Assembly: GCF_051020985.1 (NCBI RefSeq)
Contig: NC_134999.1
Location: 17,427,660-17,491,659 of the forward strand
DNA from: Nomia melanderi
Taxonomy: Eukaryota; Arthropoda; Insecta; Hymenoptera; Halictidae
DNA: 64,000 nt
Direction: 5' to 3'
Positions within the stretch are counted from its first letter, which is position 1, and each line of letters begins with the position of its first letter. Position numbers and translations under genes: made by a program. The notes under the pieces are model-generated. The model was not told the DNA's origin. It was given only the letters and a program-made list of their open reading frames with translations, and searched no databases. Positions 57,545 through 64,000 of this stretch are shown one piece after another.

Positions 57545-57965
57545 TTAACGCTAGAACTACCAAACAGTTAACTCATTTGTATACGAAAAAGTGGAAAATT
57601 GTTCCTCACCCTCACAAATGTTTCAACTGCATCAAAATGGAAATGGTTAGAAATGTATAAAAAATTAAGAACCTATATAGCTACACGGTAATTATTGCAC
57701 TCATATTATGTATCTTTCCTTTTTTTCTCTGATATACAAATTACACAACAGTGGCGCGCATATATGCGCTTATGATGCAAATAGGTTAAACTGACTTTTC
57801 CAAGTTTCTTTATAAAATAACTGTGTTTATTAAGATTTCAAGCGGTTTGTATTTCAGTGTAGGTAGTACTACATCAGCTTCTTTAGTGATTTCTCAGAGA
57901 AACCTGTACCTTCTTAGTAATTGTATAAAAAGGAATCAGGAATCATCTGGTAGTTCTAGTGTTAA
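57545..57965 (-). mobile_element. Family L MITE interrupted by family S
   Basis: TTAACGCTAGAACTACCAAA at the left, GGTAGTTCTAGTGTTAA at the right. The first internal TTAA is occupied by family S. The palindrome region is decayed. Confidence 0.82.
57568..57789. mobile_element. Family S MITE nested in family L
   Basis: TTAACTCATTTGTATACG and TGATGCAAATAGGTTAA form imperfect ends. Near the right end GCGCATATATGCGC is a perfect palindrome. Confidence 0.8.
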
Positions 57966-58160
57966 TACTGTTTAATTAATATAGTAATCTCAGGAAGATC
58001 GCGGTTCTGTTGATCTAAAAATCATTATTACGCTTTCAAACGTAATCGTGTATACTTCTGTCTATTGATAGATGTTTCATCTGTTTTCTTTGAATCGAGA
58101 ATCTTTTAAGAATAATAAGCTTGATTAATACTTTAAAAAAATGAAAATCAAAGTTCATTG

Positions 58161-58386
58161 TTAACCGTTTGAGTGCTGAGTCTTCTTGTGTTGTGCAATT
58201 ATAATTTTCTTACTGTGTTTTTCAAGAAATAAATCAGAGTAAATTTATCTGAATAAATGTTATTTTTTGATATTTTCTTGTAATAACACAATATTTGTGA
58301 TCTCATAATTTTTTTGCATACACACCCAATCACTTACGCATTTTTGGTAAATATCCACAAAAGTTGTTTATCATCCAAACGGTTAA
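58161..58386. mobile_element. Family N MITE
   Basis: TTAACCGTTTGAGTGCTGAG and CATCCAAACGGTTAA. Only copy seen; AT-rich body. Confidence 0.75.
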
Positions 58387-59056
58387 GGTAAATTGTAATC
58401 TCATAACGCCTTTAGTAATCGTGTGAAACTTTGATCGTTATCTTGCCAAAGATCTCGAAGCCTTGCATAGTTCATTCCGCAAAGTTCCAGGCTATAATAA
58501 TTCGATTGCGGTTTATCGTCGAGTAACGGGAATCAGCGCGAAGCAATTTGGATGGTAATGCTAATGGGAACAGCCAATTTACAACGGTGCGCGAGGATCG
58601 CGGTCTAAACGGGGAATAAAAATATGGTGGGCCATGTGCACGCGAATGAACGCGAGCCGAACGGCGCCTGCGGAGGGCTGTAATTCCGTGAGTTCATTAA
58701 TTCCCGCTGCGCCCTTGGAGAAACGGGCACAAACTGAAAGCGAAAGAACCGCGCGGCCCGCCTTCGTGTACACGTGCTGCTTGAACGCCGCAAACACGGT
58801 CTTACCCTCATTCAAGAACGTTATTAAATGTCTGAAAGGCTAGCAGCTGCCTGTCATCGCGCAACAGGGCACATTCTACCTGATTAATTGGCAACTGCAA
58901 CGCTCGAGAGGGTTCCTCTACAAGAAAAAGCTTCCTCTTTCTGATAAAAACATCTACAGCCTATTGGGAAAGCCTCGTGAATATTTTTCCTCGATTGTTT
59001 CCTTGGCAATGAGTAATTTCAATTCGAAACCTTCGAAACTATCTAGATCTATGGCA
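58387..59056. other. GC island, no gene recognised
   Basis: 58540-58860 is GC-rich with frames on both strands, no domain. Confidence 0.4.
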
Positions 59057-59133
59057 TTAACCTTTTGCACTGGAAAGACGTACTACGAGATTTTGTTCTA
59101 AAATTTTGTATTATGGGTATTAGATCGTTTTAA
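59057..59133 (+). mobile_element. Family A left-end fragment
   Basis: TTAACCTTTTGCACTGGAAAG, cut off at the next TTAA. Confidence 0.6.
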
Positions 59134-59374
59134 CACATTGAACGCCGGCTAAATTTCAGCTACTAGAAACGGGAGTGTCGGTGATTATATTAATATATAT
59201 TTAACCATCAATCAAACCGAAATTTGTAACTTGCGAAAAAGAATAAGGAATTCGATTTTGTTATTCTAATTTGGATTTGTGTTATATTTAAACTGTTACA
59301 TTAATGTAGAACTAGCAATTAAACGGTAGACTATAAATCCCACGTTATCGCGGGGCCGGCGCGTAACGTGTTAA
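59130..59374. mobile_element. Family E-like MITE
   Basis: TTAACACATTGAACGCCGGC and GCCGGCGCGTAACGTGTTAA. The terminal repeat is a variant of family E and the body is unrelated. Confidence 0.8.
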
Positions 59375-59487
59375 AATAGATCATTCTATACAGAATTATT
59401 AATAAACAAAATTAGTGTAAAGTAGATAAGAAGAAAATTATTCCTACGAGACGTTGCCAAATCTTCAAATTGGTTTCCAGCGAGAGG

Positions 59488-59693
59488 TTAACCCTTTGAC
59501 GAAGGTTTTTAGAAATGTACAAAACCTTCAATGGAAGCTAAATTATCTATCAATCGCTTAATTAATAAAAAAAAAGAAACTACGTGCTGATCTGTAGCTG
59601 TTCGAGTAATTAAATCACTTGTCTCCGACTTGGTCTTCCAAATATGAACATTTCATCTCGCCGAAATGTCGACATTCGTCCGCGAAGGGTTAA
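59488..59693 (+). mobile_element. Family B MITE
   Basis: TTAACCCTTTGACGAAGG at the left, TCGTCCGCGAAGGGTTAA at the right. Confidence 0.88.
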
Positions 59694-60410
59694 AGATATC
59701 CGAACTTTTCGCGAGTTCATAGTATCAATTGTCGATCTAAAGGTTACTCATTGAGCAACAGCTAAAAAAAGCACCGAAATATTCGGCAGGCGAGTCTATT
59801 CGTTGAATAAAATATAGAACTAGACTTGTGTACACGTTCGCAGACCCGCCCCGATTTCACGCGACCCTAAAAATAAAGGATTTTGGACGTGCTTGACCTC
59901 GGGGCCGCAAGGGATTCTGACGCAAAACGTTTGATCCGTGGAACGGGAGCTCACGCAACAGTTTAATGTGCAGTATTTTAGATGGTTATCAGGCTTTAAT
60001 AGCCCCTCCTTACACCGGGTTAAAGCGTTCCCGCCCCGGAGCCACGTTCGAGCCTCGTACCCCGAAAAAAACCGGCATCAGATAGGAGAAAGCTCGCGCG
60101 TAAGTGGAATACGTCGGTTCCCGCTCAGACACGCCACGCCAGACCGTCACGAACGTCGATGCCAGGAACAAACCTGTTATGATGCGTTTACAGCAACCGG
60201 ACTGAATGCCCTTTCACTCGGTCCGACGGAATTGACGTTGAAATGAACATTCGTACGTTCTTGGTAAATAATTGGATCATTGTAGAAACAATTGTTTCGC
60301 TCTACTTCATTTTTCTGTCTCTTTACTGTTCTATACTTTCACTTAACGCGTTCGCGAACGACAAGAATTTTGATGAGCTGTGAAAATAGGAAAATGCAAT
60401 TCTCCGAGAG
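59694..60410. other. GC island, no gene recognised
   Basis: 59830-60250 is GC-rich. A 102-codon plus frame lacks domains. Confidence 0.4.
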
Positions 60411-60635
60411 TTAACCCTTTGAACTCTGTAGGCAATATTGCACCAGTTGTAATATTGAATGTTTTAATGAATCGAAGGAACTACCCTGAAATTATTAGAT
60501 TTTACACATCCAAATTTTGTACTGAGAAGGAAAATACATCGAAGAAATGCTATAGCATTTTTCATTTTCACTAGGAATACTATAAAAATTAGTTGCAGTT
60601 GTTGATAAATTACAGTACCATCTGCTAAGGGTTAA
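60411..60635 (+). mobile_element. Family C MITE
   Basis: TTAACCCTTTGAACTCTGT at the left, CATCTGCTAAGGGTTAA at the right. Confidence 0.9.
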
Positions 60636-62039
60636 AATGCGTGACGATTTCAAGAAATTAAGGCTATGTAGAATTGAATGGGTAATAATGTGGCTTAGAA
60701 ATTTGAATGTTATAGCATCTAAGTCATTTCGCATCACAATAAAGTAATATTGTTACGCTATAATTGCCAGTTATTCTACGATTTCATTCCTTCGTAATAT
60801 AGAGCAGTAGCATGTGATTGCTTAAATAAATCAAAAAATTAATAGAAAATAATTCCATCTTCCGTCTACTCTAGTTTTACATTACATTACATCGTTCGGT
60901 TGCTTTAAACGCGCCATTGTCGAGGCTGCACCTAATTCTCGCAGGCTTGTTTATCAGTCGCAAATATAAATCACGTGATATCGGTAATCTTTCGGGAACG
61001 CTTCAGCTTTCCTTTGTTCGCCGTCGAACGGAAATAAACGTGAGCGTCGCGGAAAGGGAACGAACGATCCCGGCAATTCCCGTCGAGATAATTCACTGGT
61101 CCGCGGAAGAACTTTCTTCCTCGGGAACAGCGATATTTCAATCTCGGGTTTCGTCGTGCCGCCATATTCCTTTTGTCTGTTCCAGTCAAAGACGCCGAGA
61201 AATCGAATTCAAGGCAGACGGGTCAGAAGGCCGGCCAAAGCGTTTCCCTGAGGAAAACAACGAGCGGGGTAAGATTCTTCGTGTTTCATTATTTCGAACG
61301 AGTTTTCGAGTTATCGTTCAACAAGTATCGTCAATAGTTCTCGCGCTCTTTCGTCGTTTTCGCTGTCCAGTTTGATTTTGAAAGGGGTATTCGTAACTTT
61401 CCTGAAACTTTCGTTAGCTACCTTTGATAGCTTGTTCCGTGGATTTTGGTATTCGGTACACTTGCGAGTGCATTAAATATAAAACGGTGATTTATCTTAG
61501 CATCAGTTTATTGAAATTCTACGGAAGAAAGTTTCTGTTTAACTGCAGTTCCTTCGTATTGCTGCCGAGAATTCATTTTCTTATGAAATTTCACGAAGTA
61601 AATGCGACAGCCTTCAAAGCCTAAAGGTTTAATATTTCAATCCATTTACGTGTAATTCATGTTCGAGTAAACACCTTGCATAAGCGAAGACGTTGCACCG
61701 ATTTGACGGTCCACACAAAAAGATGAAAAATCTCTCCCTAGTGGAACGTCAGTCAAACCGTCGGACGTGCTTCCAGTTCCCATCCCTCATCCCCAGGACC
61801 CAGTGTCACATTACTAGACTGCGGATTTTGTGCATTTATCATTTTCAATCTTCAAGAAGCCGGTGTGGAAAGGTCGCTAAGGAAATTGAATCCTTACACG
61901 GAAACGAACCTTCTTCATTTTTCTCCTATTAATATTCGACATGCATAATAGATGTAGATTCACAGAAAAATGAAGATCACTCGCTTCGCTAACGAATCAT
62001 CAAGAGAAAAATAATTCTGCTGATTGCAGTTTTAAAAAA
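60636..62039. other. GC island and AT-rich DNA, no gene recognised
   Basis: 60900-61380 is GC-rich with a 152-codon plus frame (60917-61375) that has no recognisable domain or splice borders. Confidence 0.4.
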
Positions 62040-62535
62040 ACTGTATTTCTATTGAGGTGCAACAAAACTAAGAATAGATCAAACAAATATTTTTTAATAT
62101 ACAAACAATCCAACAAAAATCTACATCAGCATGAAGATTCGCATTGTCTTTATTTTCAATCTATATTAATCTTCCCTCGGAATTCTAATTAGCACGGATG
62201 CGACTTGACCTTAAATAATTGCAAGAATAATTCATTTCCATTGAAGTGCACCAAATAAACCAAGCAAATATTCTTTAATATACGAACAAGCCAGCATAAA
62301 GATTCGCATTGTCTTTATTTTCAATCTATACTAATCTTCCCTCGGAATTCTAATTAGCACGGATGTGACTTGACCTTAAATAATTGCAAGAGTAATTTAT
62401 TTCCATTGAAGTAGACCAAATAAACCAAGCAAATATTTTTTAATATACGAACAATCCAGCATAAAGATGCGCATTGTCTTTATTTTCAATCTATACTGAT
62501 CTTCCCTCGGAATTCTAATTAGCACGGATGCGACT
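62040..62535 (+). repeat. ~165-base tandem array, about 3 units
   Basis: GCATTGTCTTTATTTTCAAT recurs at 62141, 62306 and 62471, exactly 165 bases apart. Confidence 0.93.
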
Positions 62536-64000
62536 TGATCTTAATCGCTCCGTTCCCGGATACCTCGACCTCGGTGTCTCTTCTATAGAACGTTTTCCGG
62601 CGGGATACGGTATCACGAGCCGAGCCTGGCTGATTGTCCGCGAACGCGCTGACACACATCATCCGCCGCCTGATCTTCGATCGGTGATTCCCGCGGGGAC
62701 GGGCCTGGATAATCGCGGACAATACCGCGACACCGTTCGTTCCCGAACCTTGACCCACCAGAAGACAAATTACGAAACGATCCGTCAGGTGCGAACAATG
62801 TCGCGGAGAAAGACGATCGATACTGATCCTTCTATTACGCTGTCGTCCGGAATTCTAATGAGTTGTCTGGGAACGATAAGCGCGGCTTCATCGCCGATCT
62901 TCCACCTAATTGCTGTCCCATTGATCTATTATCCTGACGGTGGAGCTCGGCACTACGGTATGCGCGAAGCTTGACTGATGATTGTCTTCAATTTGACATC
63001 GAGCCCGCCGAATCCCTTCGTCATCGTTACGTCTTCGTGGGAATGTGGACTTTGATGAGATAATCTAAGGACTTGGGATCAATGAGACTTTATTAACGCT
63101 TCGCTGTTGACAATATTTTTCGTTATAAATATTTATCATGTTCTGTTGAAGTATTGATGATACTGTTAGCAAGTAACAAAGGATCTTACATAAATTAAGG
63201 GTTGGAAATAATTTATCTCTAAGGTTCATGTGTTGATACCTAATACAAAATTGAATATTTAGTGTTCATAATTTCGGTGCATCGAATCAAATAGCGAATG
63301 AAAGTCGCAAAAAGAGTGAAAAGGGTCAACAGGTTCACTATCATGAGAATTTTTAGCATTCTATACAACGTTCTTTCACTTCGTTTTGCTTTGTATTATG
63401 ATGTTAAGATTGAGAGGGAATGAGTAAGAGTTTGATAAGATTCAAGAAAGTTTCAAGGTTACGGAGAAATGCTTAAAATTCGTGGTCCAGTCCTGTAGGA
63501 TCCTCTCGTTCCAACCTGTGTCTTAAACGTCTAGTCAAAAGTCATCTTAAACATCATTCGATCTGAAAGTATAATATCCATCTAACGATCACCTCTAATT
63601 TCCAAGGAAATCATTAATCTCACTGTCCGCATCAATATAAAGTTCCCTTAGTTGAAACACCTAGCATGTAAAGAACGTTTCAGATTGAATCCCTGATGTA
63701 GTGTGATAAATCGTAGCGTGTACTCTTGGACTTTTTTAATTTAGAGAGTTAGGTCGCTAAGATTGTCCCGTTGAATGACGTCTACGGGGAGGGTCATTAA
63801 TAGGGACAGCGATCTAATTACTTGGAGGTGAACGTCTAATCCTCATTCCGCTGCGAACCTGTGGTATTCGTGCCACGTCCTCATTTAATCCTTACGAGTT
63901 CAGGGAATTAGGTCCGCCGACAATCGGCAAAGTTTATGAAACTTGTGGCCCGCAGAGTTATCGGGGTCGAAGCGGTCTCGGTTTCTTCAGCGTCTCGACG
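62536..64000. other. GC island then mixed DNA, no gene recognised
   Basis: 62530-62990 is GC-rich. A 148-codon plus frame (62528-62974) starts inside the array and has no domain. A weak family A-like remnant lies at about 63230-63330. Confidence 0.4.

Noticed and set aside
60917..61375. 152-codon plus-strand open frame
   Set aside because: Arg/Ser-rich with no conserved motif, and not phase-compatible with a clear acceptor and donor pair.
63985..64000. Possible splice acceptor TTTCTTCAG at the window end with suitable phase for the next exon
   Set aside because: Only ten bases follow, too few to tell an exon from chance.

Overview
The window looks like a piece of a nuclear insect genome, most likely a bee or other hymenopteran (inference). 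It has large introns with consensus GT/AG splice sites, and CpG-containing GC-rich islands alternating with AT-rich DNA. It is very densely populated by short TTAA-flanked elements. I see no operons, bacterial genes, rRNA, tRNA or CRISPR. Coding sequence is well under 1% of the window.

GENE. Three plus-strand exons (34997-35242, 48902-49005, 52701-52837) have splice sites and matching phases (0, 2, 1). Together they encode a Ser/Gln/His-rich linker followed by a Raf-like, ubiquitin-fold Ras-binding domain. From memory this resembles the N-terminal part of the PLEKHG5/GEFmeso family of Rho guanine-nucleotide exchange factors. The catalytic DH-PH exons are not visible and would lie beyond 64 kb; the start codon would lie upstream. 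If so, nearly the whole window is intron.

REPEATS. About 45 near-complete and many partial short elements (mostly 190-310 bp) are flanked by TTAA and have terminal inverted repeats starting CCC, CAC or CCA. This is the signature of piggyBac-type non-autonomous elements (MITEs). Family letters used below, with terminal motif and subterminal palindrome where seen: A TTAACCCTTTGCACTCGAG, GGTGACTCTCAGTCACC; B TTAACCCTTTGCGGACGA; C TTAACCCTTTGAACTCTGT at one end and GTGCTAAGGGTTAA at the other; D TTAACACTAGAACTACC, CCAGTCAAAATGACTGG; E TTAACACGTTGACTGCC, GGGTCACCGGTGACCC; F TTAACCCTAATC, GTGACTCAAAGTCAC; G TTAACCCTCTATGGGCCG, GTGACTTCAAAGTCGC; H TTAACCAGTTAACTGTG; I TTAACACTAGGTTTACGG, GCGTCAAATTGACGC; J TTAACCCTTTCGCGACG; K TTAACACTTAGGCGACT; L TTAACACTAAAACTACC, GGGTCAAATGACCC; M TTAACCCCTTG, CGAGTGAGACTCG; N TTAACCGTTTG; O ending CACTCTAAGGGTTAA; P TTAACACGTTCAGTGCCACG; Q TTAACCCATTCGAGAC, TTGCACACCGTGTGCAA; S TTAACTCATTTGTAT, GCGCATATATGCGC. 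Strand for A, D, E, F, I and L is + when the palindrome-bearing end comes first. For B, C, G and H it is + when the motif quoted here comes first (for B, the end reading GCGGACGA-AGATTCT). One larger degenerate piggyBac-like element (26482-28123) keeps the C-terminal cysteine-rich domain of its transposase.

LAYOUT. 1-3.2 kb: GC-rich island, a B-A-A train of elements, second GC island. 3.5-3.7 kb: a minus-strand heat-shock-type promoter with no recognisable gene behind it. 4-26 kb: GC islands alternating with elements, including a nest of elements in elements (9.2-10.1 kb), a 46-bp minisatellite (7.7 kb), a 30-bp repeat (12.45 kb), a foldback (13.8 kb) and a ~160-bp array (23.7-24.5 kb). 26.5-28.1 kb: the degenerate piggyBac. 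28-34 kb: more elements and GC islands. 34-53 kb: the gene segment, with an ~850-bp inverted duplication in the introns on either side of exon 1 and a ~160-bp array just before exon 3. 53-64 kb: presumed downstream intron with hairpins, elements and a third ~165-bp array. Family assignments were made by eye; boundaries of intact elements rest on the TTAA sites, those of fragments are approximate.
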